From an uncultured Acidimicrobiaceae bacterium (GTDB taxonomy: Bacteria > Actinomycetota > Acidimicrobiia > Acidimicrobiales > UBA10347), in the NCBI GenBank assembly GCA_905182135.1, contig CAJJAG010000004.1, forward strand, positions 248,001-312,000: 64,000 nucleotides of DNA. Direction: 5' to 3'. This document shows, piece after piece, positions 35,187 through 44,395 of the stretch. How positions within the stretch are numbered: the first letter of the stretch is position 1; every line of letters starts with the position of its first letter. A program made the translations under genes and the position numbers. The notes below the pieces were generated by a model that was given only the letters and a program-made list of their open reading frames with translations, was not told where the DNA came from and searched no databases.

Positions 35187-36293
35187 ATGGCGTCTGAACC
35201 CCTTCCCCCACGATTAGCTACTACGGAGAGCAGCGACACCGCGCCGTCGAAGGCCCCTCCGCCGCCGGCACAGCCGGTGCCAGTCGTGCCAGAACCGGTT
35301 CCTTCTAATCCAGTCGAAACCGTCTTGTTCGAAATCAAGCGTGTCGTCGTGGGACAGACCCGGATGCTCGAACGCATTCTGGTCTGCTTACTCGCTGAAG
35401 GTCACTGCCTGATTGAAGGAGTTCCCGGCATCGCCAAAACTCTCAGCGTTGAGACCCTTTCCAAGGTCGTTGGCGGATCCTTCGTACGCCTTCAGTTCAC
35501 GCCTGACATGTTGCCCGCCGACATCGTCGGCACTCGAATCTGGCGAGCATCGACAGAGACCTTCGACATAGAACTCGGCCCGTTATCAGCCAACATGATC
35601 CTCGCTGACGAGATAAACCGGGCACCTGCCAAGGTGCAGTCAGCGCTACTGGAAGCGATGGCCGAACGTCAGATCAGCATCGGAGGCGAAACCTTCAAAC
35701 TGCCTCGCCCGTTCTTGGTGCTCGCCACGCAGAACCCAATCGAGTCCGAGGGTGTGTACCCACTACCTGAAGCGCAGCGCGACCGGTTCCTAATGAAGAT
35801 CGTCATCGACTACCCGACACCATCGGAAGAAGTCGAAATCGTGCAGCGAATGGGTGTGCGGCCACCGGTGGCTAACCAAGTGCTGGGACTCGACGATCTC
35901 TTGGAGTTACAAGAACGAGCCCGAAACGTCTATGTCGATCGCAACGTCGTTGATTACGCCGTCAGCCTTACTCTGGCAACGCGCGACCCCAGTGCTTTTG
36001 GCTTGGCAGACCTTGCCCCGATGATCTCCTACGGTGCCAGTCCTCGAGCCAGCTTGGGCCTGGTTGCCGCCGCTCGGGCGCTTGCGGTGATCCGCAACCG
36101 CAACTACGTACTTCCCCAAGACGTATTTGACGTCGCACCTGAGGTCATGCGCCACCGTCTCGTGCTCTCCTACGAAGCTCTCGCCCGTGACATCACGGCT
36201 GATCACATCGTGGCTGGCATCTTGGCGACAGTCCCAGCACCGCGGGTTGCGCCATCGCAAGAGCCAACCTACGGATCAGGCGCTGCGGGTTAA
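35187..36293 (+). CDS. MoxR-family AAA+ ATPase
   Basis: MoxR ATPases act as chaperones, commonly with DUF58 and VWA proteins. A Pro-rich N-terminal segment (about 1-40) precedes the AAA core: GHCLIEGVPGIAKTLSVET (Walker A), ILADEINRAPAKVQSALLEA (Walker B), LATQNPIESEGVYPLPEAQ (sensor 1) and RFLMKIVIDYP. The ATG at 35187 has GAGGAA 5-10 bases upstream; the frame continues back to 35139, but that part overlaps the promoter gap. It is followed after 9 bases by the DUF58 gene. Confidence 0.94.
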   Translation: MASEPLPPRLATTESSDTAPSKAPPPPAQPVPVVPEPVPSNPVETVLFEIKRVVVGQTRMLERILVCLLAEGHCLIEGVPGIAKTLSVETLSKVVGGSFVRLQFTPDMLPADIVGTRIWRASTETFDIELGPLSANMILADEINRAPAKVQSALLEAMAERQISIGGETFKLPRPFLVLATQNPIESEGVYPLPEAQRDRFLMKIVIDYPTPSEEVEIVQRMGVRPPVANQVLGLDDLLELQERARNVYVDRNVVDYAVSLTLATRDPSAFGLADLAPMISYGASPRASLGLVAAARALAVIRNRNYVLPQDVFDVAPEVMRHRLVLSYEALARDITADHIVAGILATVPAPRVAPSQEPTYGSGAAG

Positions 36294-36302
36294 TCGCCAC
36301 TG

Positions 36303-37235
36303 ATGTTTCGACGTAAGGCCGACGAGGCCGAGACACAACTGCACCCGTACCTGGACCGTCGCGAGACTGTCTCGGCCGTGCTGCGTCGGCTCGAACTCGA
36401 TATCAACATGCGCCTAGACGGACTCCTGCAGGGCGACTACCGAGGGCTTGTACCCGGCCATGGTTCGGAGCCTGGCGAGACCCGTCGGTATACCCCTGGC
36501 GACGATGTACGCCGTATCGACTGGAATGTCTCGGCCCGCATGGTCGAGACCTACATCCGCCAAACAATCGCCGATCGAGAACTCGAGACGGCCGTTGCGG
36601 TCGACCTCACACCAAGCCTGGACTTCGGCACCGCCGACAGTGAGAAGCGCGATCTGGCAGCGGCAGCAACCGCTGCTATGGGGTTCCTCACGCTGCGCGT
36701 CGGAAATCGATTCGGCGCCGAACTTATTCGCCCTGACGGCATTGAGAGCATTCCTGCCAAGCAGGGCCGCTCCCACGTACTACACATCGTCGAGCAGGTC
36801 TTGACGGCACCCCGGGCAGAGAGCTCAACCGCCACGCTCGCCGACGGCATCGCTCGTCTCCATGGCCCACATCGTCGAAAAGGTATGCGAGCGGTCATTA
36901 GCGACTTCATCGACGACAGCGACTGGCAACAACAATTAAAACTGGTGTCGATCCGCAATCAGCTCATCGCCGTCGAAATTGTTGATCCTCGCGAGATGGA
37001 ACTACCCAACGTTGGCACGCTTGCCGTGGTTGACCCCGAGACTGGACGACGACGTGAGGTCCAGACCCAACGCCGTAAGGTGCGCGACCTCTATTCGCAG
37101 GCGGCCATCGAGCAGCGAGCCGATATCGCCCAGACGTTCCGGGAATCGCGGACCAATCACCTACAGCTATCCACTGATCGCGATTGGTTGCTCGATGTCG
37201 TCCGTTTCGTTGCCACCCAGAAAGGACTCAAATGA
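36303..37235 (+). CDS. DUF58 domain protein
   Basis: Typical MoxR-operon partner. The conserved DUF58 region GEPGETRRYTPGDDVRRIDW is recognisable (here SEPGETRRYTPGDDVRRIDW, residues about 57-76), followed by a VWA-like fold with AVAVDLTPSLDFG. 310 residues, apparently soluble, without membrane helices. It overlaps the following VWA gene by 4 bases (ATGA). The molecular role of DUF58 proteins is not established; placement supports a shared complex or chaperone system. Confidence 0.92.
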   Translation: MFRRKADEAETQLHPYLDRRETVSAVLRRLELDINMRLDGLLQGDYRGLVPGHGSEPGETRRYTPGDDVRRIDWNVSARMVETYIRQTIADRELETAVAVDLTPSLDFGTADSEKRDLAAAATAAMGFLTLRVGNRFGAELIRPDGIESIPAKQGRSHVLHIVEQVLTAPRAESSTATLADGIARLHGPHRRKGMRAVISDFIDDSDWQQQLKLVSIRNQLIAVEIVDPREMELPNVGTLAVVDPETGRRREVQTQRRKVRDLYSQAAIEQRADIAQTFRESRTNHLQLSTDRDWLLDVVRFVATQKGLK

Positions 37236-38242
37236 GAGACGGCGGCAACACTGGTCTTTGGTCCTCAAAATTCGATGCACCAGACAATCTTGAGTTCTTA
37301 CAAGCCAACCGCCTCTGGTGGTTGCTTGCTGTAGCAATTTTGTTTGTCGCTTATGTCGCTGTGCAATTCATTCGCCGAGGCGCCGCCGTGCGCTTTACCA
37401 ACATCAGCCTGCTCGACAAGATCGCCCCGCAGCGCCCTAATTGGCGTCACCACATTCCAGCTGTCTTCTTACTGTTCGGACTTGCGGGAATGGTCCTCTC
37501 TTATGCCGAGCCAGCGGCTGTTACCCAAGTGCCCAGCGAGCGAGCGACCATCATGCTCGCGATCGATACCAGCTTGTCGATGCAGGCCAAGGACGTTGTC
37601 CCAAGCCGCATCGACGGGGCGAAAGAAGCAGCGACCACGTTCCTAGACGAAGTCCCCGAAGAGATCAACGTTGGCCTCGTGAGCTTCAACGGCATCGCCA
37701 ATGTTCGCGTTCCTCCGACCACCAATCGTGCCGCCGTGCGTTCGGCAATCCAAGGTCTGGACCTTGGCGAGGCCACCGCTATTGGCGAAGCTATATTTGC
37801 CAGCATTGAGGCTCTCGAATCATTCATCACTGAGTTCGAAGGTGACGCCCCGCCCGCCCGTATCGTGCTCATGAGCGACGGGGAAACAACCGTCGGCCGC
37901 CCCGACGCTGCCGCAGTTGACCGTGCCCGGCTCGCTGGGATCACGGTATCGACAATCGCATTCGGCACCGATGACGGCGTTATTGAAATCCCAGAAGACC
38001 CGAGACCCATCCCTGTGCCGGTGAACGAAGCAGCGTTAGCCGAGATTGCAGATGGCACCGGGGGTGACTTCTTCGAGGCTGCAACGACCGACGAACTCAC
38101 CGCCATTTACGCCGATATCGGCTCTGCTGTCGCAACCGAAGAAGCCCGTGTGGTTGTCGGCAGCTGGTTTGCTGGCCGGGCCATGATCCTCATCCTGATG
38201 GCTGCAGCGCTCTCCCTCCTGCTCAGCAATCGTCTGCCCTAG
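37232..38242 (+). CDS. BatA-like VWA-domain membrane protein
   Basis: Third gene of the MoxR-DUF58-VWA operon. The ATG overlaps the DUF58 stop (ATGA). Two N-terminal transmembrane helices (about 29-48 and 71-89) precede a VWA domain with MIDAS motif MLAIDTSLSMQAKDV, a Thr in LGEATAIGEA and Asp in VLMSDGETTVGR, so the metal site is intact. A final membrane helix lies at the C-terminus (MILILMAAALSLLLSN). The arrangement matches BatA/B-type proteins in Bacteroidetes and similar operons in actinobacteria. 336 residues. Confidence 0.92.
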   Translation: MRDGGNTGLWSSKFDAPDNLEFLQANRLWWLLAVAILFVAYVAVQFIRRGAAVRFTNISLLDKIAPQRPNWRHHIPAVFLLFGLAGMVLSYAEPAAVTQVPSERATIMLAIDTSLSMQAKDVVPSRIDGAKEAATTFLDEVPEEINVGLVSFNGIANVRVPPTTNRAAVRSAIQGLDLGEATAIGEAIFASIEALESFITEFEGDAPPARIVLMSDGETTVGRPDAAAVDRARLAGITVSTIAFGTDDGVIEIPEDPRPIPVPVNEAALAEIADGTGGDFFEAATTDELTAIYADIGSAVATEEARVVVGSWFAGRAMILILMAAALSLLLSNRLP

Positions 38243-38595
38243 CTGGCGGCGTATCACTGCCAGATCTCAGCATTCTTGTCAGTATTCCAGCGGTCTGTAC
38301 ATGGCCCACCAAGTTGCAGTGGACGTTCCTGATTTCGACAGTTCTGTCCAACGGCTCTTTAACGCCTTCGTGCTAAACGTACATAACCTCTCGATGTCGT
38401 CTGTTGCGATCAAGAGCAACCACGTATTCGAATGGCGCCGCTGCGCCATCGCCGCTATGTGAATGAGCACCGCACGGCGTTACGGAGTCGCAATAAGATC
38501 CTGGTTTCCATCGAGATCAGCCGGTACTTTGCCAAGCTGGCATGCCAAAGGCAGAGCATGCTGGCATGGGGTCAATCCGTTATATTCTTCAAATC
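38243..38595. other. Intergenic region between the VWA and SRPBCC genes
   Basis: About 350 bases. A 53-codon plus-strand frame (38301-38462, ATG to TGA) exists but has no family resemblance or ribosome-binding site, so I do not call it. At the right end TATATT (38581-38586) ends 9 bases before the ATG of the next gene and is the best -10 candidate. Confidence 0.4.
38581..38586 (+). promoter_or_regulatory. Putative -10 box for a leaderless SRPBCC transcript
   Basis: TATATT ends 9 bases before the ATG at 38596, with no Shine-Dalgarno between. Transcription would start within about 3 bases of the start codon, as in the leaderless mRNAs that are frequent in actinobacteria. No clear -35 hexamer is visible. 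Confidence 0.35.
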
Positions 38596-39051
38596 ATGAC
38601 TCCGGACATCGAAGTATCTCGCGACGTGGCAGCGCCACCCGCAGTAATTTTTGCAGCCATAACTGATATCACACGCATGGGCGAGTGGAGTCCCGAGTGC
38701 GTTAGCGCCGAGTGGAACGAAGGGTTCTCTGCACCAGCTCTCGGCGCAATGTTCACCGGCCACAACCGCAACGGCGATAAGGAATGGTCCGTCGAGGCCA
38801 AAATTGTCGACCTGGTTGACAACCAGAGATTTTTCTTCGACTGCATCGTGCGCGACTTTGTCTTCTCCAAATGGGGCTACACCATCGAGGCGACCGATAG
38901 CGGCTGCCGCATTACCGAATACTCACAAGACCTGCGCCTCGAGTCCTCACTTGAACGCAGCACCATGATCTCGGGTGTTAGCGATCGGGCAACCCATAAC
39001 CGAGCAGGCATGGAAGCCACACTCGAACGCATCGCGGCCGCTATCGAATAA
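38596..39051 (+). CDS. SRPBCC (START/polyketide-cyclase-like) family protein
   Basis: Helix-grip fold that binds hydrophobic ligands. The pattern is typical: EVSRDVAAPPAVIFAAITD, ITRMGEWSPEC, then AMFTGHNRNGDKEW, RFFFDCIVRDFVFSKWGYTI, SGCRITEYSQDL and a C-terminal long helix. 151 residues. Family members range from aromatase/cyclases to stress proteins, so no substrate is proposed. The start at 38596 is the only ATG near the family N-terminus and lacks a ribosome-binding site. Confidence 0.82.
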   Translation: MTPDIEVSRDVAAPPAVIFAAITDITRMGEWSPECVSAEWNEGFSAPALGAMFTGHNRNGDKEWSVEAKIVDLVDNQRFFFDCIVRDFVFSKWGYTIEATDSGCRITEYSQDLRLESSLERSTMISGVSDRATHNRAGMEATLERIAAAIE

Positions 39052-39091
39052 CCATCTTCCCCGACTGCGTAACCGCCAGTAGTTTCATTGC

Positions 39092-39802
39092 GTGGGAGAA
39101 GCAGCCGCGATCGCAAGTTCGGAACGGCCAGCGACTCGGTCCTCTATCGCTGGCCAGTTACGAGCCCTGGGTGTCGAAGCCGACATGACGGTGATGGTGC
39201 ACTCGTCATTGTCTCGTCTCGGTTTCGTCCTGGGCGGCGCCCAAACCATCGTTCAGACGCTTCTCGACGTCGTTGGCCCGGTGGGCACCCCGAGGATGTC
39301 TACCCACTCCGGGGCGCTCTGTGACCCTGCCATCACCCCCTCACGCGGCATGGGCGCTGTGGCTGAGTGCTTTCGATGTGTTCCCGGCGTGCAGCGCAGC
39401 AACCACCCAACCGTGTCTGCAGCCGCAATCGGCCCGAAGACTCCGGCGCTACTCAACAACCATGATCTCGAAGACCGGCTCGGTAACACCTCGCCGCAGG
39501 GCAAGCTCTATGACCTCGATGGGCACATTCTGCTACTCGGGGTCGACCATGTTAGTAACACATCGCTGCACGTCGCCGAGGCCCGATCGGGCCTTATGAG
39601 CGTCGTCGCTGACGCTGCGCCGATTCTGGTCGACGGACTACGCCAATGGCTCGAACTTAATCATGTGGATGACGATGACTCGGACTTCGCTGCTATCGGC
39701 AACGAACGCCAAGGCCCGATTGGGGCCGGCGTTGGCCGCCTCATGCGTAACCGGGAAATTGTCGACTTCGGCGTCGAGTGGGTTCAAGTAAACCGCACCT
39801 AG
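39092..39802 (+). CDS. AAC(3)/YokD-family acetyltransferase, internally shortened
   Basis: Family that includes aminoglycoside 3-N-acetyltransferases. Matches: VMVHSSLSRLGFVLGGAQT near the N-terminus, VVGPVGTPRMSTHSG, RGMGAVAECFRCVPGVQRS, HPTVSAAAIGP and LLLGVDHVSNTSLHVAE. The catalytic-pocket His in NHPTVS and the Asp/His in VDHVSN are retained. Between STHSGALCD and ITPSRGMG the usual about 25-30 residue stretch is missing, giving 236 residues rather than about 265; the frame is kept. Resistance function cannot be assumed; many chromosomal members have other roles. GTG start, no clear ribosome-binding site. Convergent with smc. Confidence 0.85.
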   Translation: MGEAAAIASSERPATRSSIAGQLRALGVEADMTVMVHSSLSRLGFVLGGAQTIVQTLLDVVGPVGTPRMSTHSGALCDPAITPSRGMGAVAECFRCVPGVQRSNHPTVSAAAIGPKTPALLNNHDLEDRLGNTSPQGKLYDLDGHILLLGVDHVSNTSLHVAEARSGLMSVVADAAPILVDGLRQWLELNHVDDDDSDFAAIGNERQGPIGAGVGRLMRNREIVDFGVEWVQVNRT

Positions 39803-39865
39803 GACGTTGGGGTCACCAAACCACCGAGAACGGTCATCCCTGGAGTCCGGGCTCAAGCTCGCGAT

Positions 39866-42800
39866 CTAGACCGCTGCGGCGTCTTCAGACAGAAAGGCTT
39901 CAGTCACATATTCAGACATGTCCGCGCCCGGGCGCTCGCTGACCACCCGCGAGCTCTGACCACCTTTCATGCTGACGCCGTACAAACAGTCAGCGGCCTC
40001 CATGGTTCGCTTCTGGTGGCTCACAATGATCAGTTGCGCTTCGCTGCGGAACTCGGCGACCAGATCCAGGAAGCGATGCAGGTTCACATCGTCGAGTGCA
40101 GCCTCGACTTCGTCCATCACATAGAACGGGGATGGACGGCTGCGAAATACGCCAAAGAGGAAAGCAAGCGCCGTCAGGGACCGCTCGCCGCCACTGAGAA
40201 GAGAGAGCTTGCGAACGTTCTTGCCACCAGGACGGGCCTCGACCTCGATACCCGTATTCAAGATGTCGTCAGGGGTGGTCAGTGTGAGTCTGCCGGTCCC
40301 ACCAGGAAACAAGGTGCCGAACAGCAGCTCGAAGTTGGCCGCAACATCGGCAAACGCAGACGCGAAGACCTGCACGATCTCTTGATCGATCGCTCGAATC
40401 ACCTTGCCAAGCTCACTTCGGGAAGCCTTGACGTCATCGAGTTGGGCTTGCAAGAACTCGTGTCGTTCGCTGAGCGTCACAAACTCTTCGAGCGCCAGCG
40501 GATTGATTGGCCCCATGATCCGCAGCTCACGCTCAAGCTCGCTAGTGCGGGCGGCCGCAGTCATGCCTTCGGGTAGTGGCGGCGCATCGGTGCGGATGGC
40601 GTCGCCGATCTCAACGTCGAAGTCGCGACGAAGCATCTCGATAGCGCCCTCGAGCCTGACGCTAACTTCGGCTTCCTCGATCTGGCGCGAAGACTGCCGT
40701 TCACGAAGCTCACGTAATGCGGTGTCTGTACCCGACCGATTCCGGCGCGCTGCCTCGAGTCCGACCGCGATCTTGCGAACCTCATCGGTTTGGCGCTGGC
40801 GCTGGGTGCGGAGTGAATCAATCCAAGTGTCGAGCTCGGCTTCGCGACCTGACAGGTTCACTCGCAGGTCGTTGGCGATCGCCAAACGTGCCTCGGGAGC
40901 CTCGTGTGAATGGGCACTATGTCGACCCAGCCGTTGCTCGACGTCGGACAACCGTTCGTTCAAGAACTTCCGGCGGTCACTGATCGCTTTGGTACGAACC
41001 AAGATGTCGTTTCGCATACCGCCAACGAGCTTGTTCTGCTCGTCGAGCATGCCCCGGTCGGTTTCCATCAGCTTGAGTTGTTCGTTCTGAACTTCTTCGG
41101 CGGCTTCGAGCTTGGCGATGTGTGTCGTGAGCGCCACGGTGCGCTCATCGTCGGCGACCAGCCGTTCGTCGATATCGCTGATCCGAGTGGTGACCGAATC
41201 GAACTCGTTCTCGGACTTGCTGTTGTTGCGCTGCAGTGCAGTGAGCTGTTCGCCCGCCCGCATCAGTTCATCATCACACGCATTCAACTCACCTTGTATT
41301 GCCTTCTCTGCAGCAACGACATCCTTGCGCTCGGCGCTGACCCCATCGAGGACCGCCGTATCGGCGACCATTGCCACTTCGGATTTTTCGGCCTCGATGG
41401 TTGCCTCGTCGAGAGCTGCACCGGTGGCAGCGAGCCGCTCTGCGCCCACTCGCCAGCCGTCGGGTGAGAACGAGGCACCGTCCGTCGTGACAACATGGAC
41501 GTCACGATTACTGAGCGCCAACGAAACGGCTTGTTCCCAGTCGCTCACGACATCGATGTGCGCAATCGTTGCGTCGAGCAGGGTATCGATATCGCTGCTA
41601 CGCCCGCGGACATGGTTGCGCAGCGAACGGCTCGACTTTGGCGCACCAACGCGCCCCGTGAGTGGCAGCAAGACGCCACCTGTGTCAGCTTCGGTTAGTG
41701 CCCTTGCGGCTATGCCAGCAACCTCAGCATCACGCACAACCACCGCGTGGGCAGCGTCGCCGATGGCAGCAGCCAGGGCGGCTTCGTAGCCCTCATCGAT
41801 CTCGACTAGGCCAAGGAGCGGCCCGAGTACGCCGTCGATGTCATCGAGTAGCTCAGCACCAGAACGAGCGCGGATTTCGTCGAGAGCCAGGGTCAGCGCA
41901 TCGACACGCGCTTTCCACGTAGCTCGGGCTTCGCGGCTGGCTTCGAGGGTTGACGCAGCCTGTTCATGACGTTCGGCGACCGCGGCCTTGTTGGTTTCGG
42001 CTTCTTCGAGCCGAGTGACCAGGTCGGCTTCTCGCGCTTCGACCTGCGACAGCTTCTTGCGGATCTCGTCGGCAGCCGGGCCGATAGCGCCCATGGATGT
42101 CTGGAGCTCTTCGCTATTGGCCGAGAGCCGGCTGCGCTCGGCTTCGAGCACCTGACGGTTGCGGATATGAGCCTGAAGCTCACCGCGGACTCTGGCAGTC
42201 TCATCGGCGACGTTATCGATACCGTCGCCCCAGCTTTGATCAAAGTCTTGGCGCTTGGTATCGAGTTCTGCTTCGGCTTGGTCTACGCGAGTCACCTCTG
42301 CGAGCAATAGCGCCTCGCGCGCATCGACGTCGGCAAGGTCGCGCTGGATCTGCTCGCGGTCTGCTTCGAGCGCTGAGATGACAGCTCCGTCGACAGTGGC
42401 CTGACGATCGCTATCGATGCTGCGAATACGTTCGACCAGCACGGCATCAACACCCCGCAGTCGCTCACGCAACGACTCGCAACGAGATAGGACATCGCCA
42501 ATGTCGTCGGCGCCAGCCTCGACTAACTGGGCTTCACCCGTCGCAACCTGCTCGTCGAGCTTGGCCAAGTTGGCCGATAGTTCTTGCTGGCGGGTACCGA
42601 ACTTCTTTTGCTCTTCGGTCGAAATTTCTAGACGCGACCGCAAGTCAGCGATCTCGCGTCCGACTAGGTGCACACGCAGCGTCATCAGCTCACCAATCAG
42701 GTCGCCATGGCGGCGCGCTGCGTCAGCCTGGCGTTCGAGCGGCTTGAGTTGACGGCGAACCTCTCGGAGTAAATCCTGCAAGCGGGTGAGGTTCACTTCG

Positions 42801-43351
42801 GTCGACTCGAGGCGACGTTCGCTCTTCTCTTTGCGGCGTCTGTACTTGAGGACGCCTGCGGCTTCTTCGATGATCGAACGCCGATCTTCGGGGCGGGCGT
42901 TAAGCACTGCGTCGATCTGTCCCTGCGAGACGATGACGTGCTGTTGGCGACCAACGCCGCTGTCGCTGAGCAGGTCTTGGATGTCGAGCAGGCGACAGGG
43001 CACGCCATTAATCTCGTATTCACTATCGCCGGTGCGAAATAGACGACGGGTAATCGTTACTTCTTCGAACTCGATCGGCATGAGCCTGGCGCTGTTGTCG
43101 AGAGTGATCGAGACCTCGGCCCGACCAAGCGCCTTCATCTTGGCCGTACCGGCGAAGATCACGTCGTCCATCTTTTGCGAACGCACGGCACTAGGGCGTT
43201 GAGCACCAAGCACCCACGCTAACGCGTCGACAATATTGGATTTGCCGCTGCCATTCGGTCCAACAACCACGGTGACGCCGGGTTCGAAATCAAGGCGCGT
43301 CGCTGACGCAAACGACTTAAAACCTTTAATAGAAAGCGTCTTCAGAAACAC
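39866..43351 (-). CDS. smc: Chromosome segregation ATPase SMC
   Basis: SMC ring ATPase for chromosome compaction and segregation. The N-terminal head has Walker A VVGPNGSGKSNIVDALAW, then long coiled coils (about 170-495 and 660-1000) around a hinge (about 505-630, with DEGYEAALAAAIGDAAHAVV). The C-terminal head has the ABC signature LLSGGERSLTALAFLFG and Walker B PFYVMDEVEAALDD. 1161 residues, typical. It follows the fpg-like gene in the usual rnc-mutM-smc order; the gap to the fpg-like stop is about 165 bases. Confidence 0.97.
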   Translation of the reverse strand: MFLKTLSIKGFKSFASATRLDFEPGVTVVVGPNGSGKSNIVDALAWVLGAQRPSAVRSQKMDDVIFAGTAKMKALGRAEVSITLDNSARLMPIEFEEVTITRRLFRTGDSEYEINGVPCRLLDIQDLLSDSGVGRQQHVIVSQGQIDAVLNARPEDRRSIIEEAAGVLKYRRRKEKSERRLESTEVNLTRLQDLLREVRRQLKPLERQADAARRHGDLIGELMTLRVHLVGREIADLRSRLEISTEEQKKFGTRQQELSANLAKLDEQVATGEAQLVEAGADDIGDVLSRCESLRERLRGVDAVLVERIRSIDSDRQATVDGAVISALEADREQIQRDLADVDAREALLLAEVTRVDQAEAELDTKRQDFDQSWGDGIDNVADETARVRGELQAHIRNRQVLEAERSRLSANSEELQTSMGAIGPAADEIRKKLSQVEAREADLVTRLEEAETNKAAVAERHEQAASTLEASREARATWKARVDALTLALDEIRARSGAELLDDIDGVLGPLLGLVEIDEGYEAALAAAIGDAAHAVVVRDAEVAGIAARALTEADTGGVLLPLTGRVGAPKSSRSLRNHVRGRSSDIDTLLDATIAHIDVVSDWEQAVSLALSNRDVHVVTTDGASFSPDGWRVGAERLAATGAALDEATIEAEKSEVAMVADTAVLDGVSAERKDVVAAEKAIQGELNACDDELMRAGEQLTALQRNNSKSENEFDSVTTRISDIDERLVADDERTVALTTHIAKLEAAEEVQNEQLKLMETDRGMLDEQNKLVGGMRNDILVRTKAISDRRKFLNERLSDVEQRLGRHSAHSHEAPEARLAIANDLRVNLSGREAELDTWIDSLRTQRQRQTDEVRKIAVGLEAARRNRSGTDTALRELRERQSSRQIEEAEVSVRLEGAIEMLRRDFDVEIGDAIRTDAPPLPEGMTAAARTSELERELRIMGPINPLALEEFVTLSERHEFLQAQLDDVKASRSELGKVIRAIDQEIVQVFASAFADVAANFELLFGTLFPGGTGRLTLTTPDDILNTGIEVEARPGGKNVRKLSLLSGGERSLTALAFLFGVFRSRPSPFYVMDEVEAALDDVNLHRFLDLVAEFRSEAQLIIVSHQKRTMEAADCLYGVSMKGGQSSRVVSERPGADMSEYVTEAFLSEDAAAV

Positions 43352-43515
43352 AACAGAGTGACCTTAACGAGCTTGCGAACCATGGCCGCGGCAAGGCAGA
43401 GACTTATTCACAAATCCAAGGAACAGGAACTAGCAACAATGCCCCCACTAACAACAAGGGCAGGCCAAGGGGTGCAAGGCGAAGGCAGCGAAACACCCCG
43501 CCGAGGATCGCCGAA

Positions 43516-44355
43516 TCAGACCTGGGACTGATCGCAGTAGTACGTCCAGCGTCCAGCGAACTTGCTGCGAACCAAAGGTTGACGTGATCGGGGGCTAAGT
43601 TCGCCGTGCTTACCGAATACCTGCAGGTGATCCTGGAAGTTGCCAGCGTTGCCCGCAGGGTCAACGAATGGGGCAGCATCGATAGTTGTACCGCGGTACT
43701 TCACCGCATCGTTTAAGACGCTAACAACGGAACGGAAGAACCGGCGAACCTCTTGAGTGTTCAACGATGAGCCAGTGCGGTCATACCGCAGGCTGGCCTC
43801 GAACAGGATTTCGTCGCTATAGATATCGCCGAGTCCGACGATCACGGTGTCGTCGCACAGAATGGTCTTAAGCCTGCCATCGAGGCGCAATATTTTGCGA
43901 CCGAAGTCGGTCCATGCCATTGGCCTGGCCAGTGGATCCATGCCCATCTCATCAATCTCGGGCACCGTGTCAACGAGAGGTTGGTCTGCAGGCACGAGGA
44001 AGACTTCGAGCGTGTTCTTGGGGTCGATGAGACGTAGCTGACCGGTTTGGGTAAACCCGATCGTAAGCACGGTGTCGTCTTCGACCTTGTCCTTATTTGC
44101 GTTGCGGCGCACCGATGTGGTCGGCGACAGTGCGAGTACCAAGCGGTCCTCGGAGTCTAACGAAAACACCAAATGCGTGCCTAGGCGCTCGAGCGCGGTG
44201 ATCTTCACACCGATCAGCGAATCGGTAAACGTGGTTCGATTGCCAGATCGCTTGACGACCTTGGCGACCGACACGTCGACACTCTTGATCCTCTTGCCCA
44301 CGAGATCGCGGTCAAGGTCTCGTCGAACGATTTCGGATTCAGGTAGGAAGATCAC
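43516..44355 (-). CDS. Fpg/MutM-like protein lacking the catalytic N-terminus and zinc ligands
   Basis: Overall homology to formamidopyrimidine-DNA glycosylase: the N-terminal beta-sandwich start, QLRLIDPKNTLEVFLV and the H2TH segment GLGDIYSDEILFEASLRYDR. But the universally conserved MPELPEVE start is here (GTG-coded) MIFLPESE, so the nucleophile Pro2 and Glu3 are gone. The Lys equivalent to E. coli Lys57 is Thr (RLGTHLVF), GNIY is GDIY, and the C-terminal zinc finger keeps only one clear Cys (SPRSRQPLV...YYCDQS). The frame is intact over 279 residues and the gene occupies the normal mutM position between rnc and smc, so it is conserved as a protein, probably not as a glycosylase. Confidence 0.85.
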   Translation of the reverse strand: MIFLPESEIVRRDLDRDLVGKRIKSVDVSVAKVVKRSGNRTTFTDSLIGVKITALERLGTHLVFSLDSEDRLVLALSPTTSVRRNANKDKVEDDTVLTIGFTQTGQLRLIDPKNTLEVFLVPADQPLVDTVPEIDEMGMDPLARPMAWTDFGRKILRLDGRLKTILCDDTVIVGLGDIYSDEILFEASLRYDRTGSSLNTQEVRRFFRSVVSVLNDAVKYRGTTIDAAPFVDPAGNAGNFQDHLQVFGKHGELSPRSRQPLVRSKFAGRWTYYCDQSQV

Positions 44356-44395
44356 GATTGGGGCCTTTGTGATGGTCGGTTGGTTCGTGTGGCTA

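Noticed and set aside
38301-38462. 53-codon plus-strand frame after the VWA gene
   Set aside because: No ribosome-binding site and no recognisable similarity.
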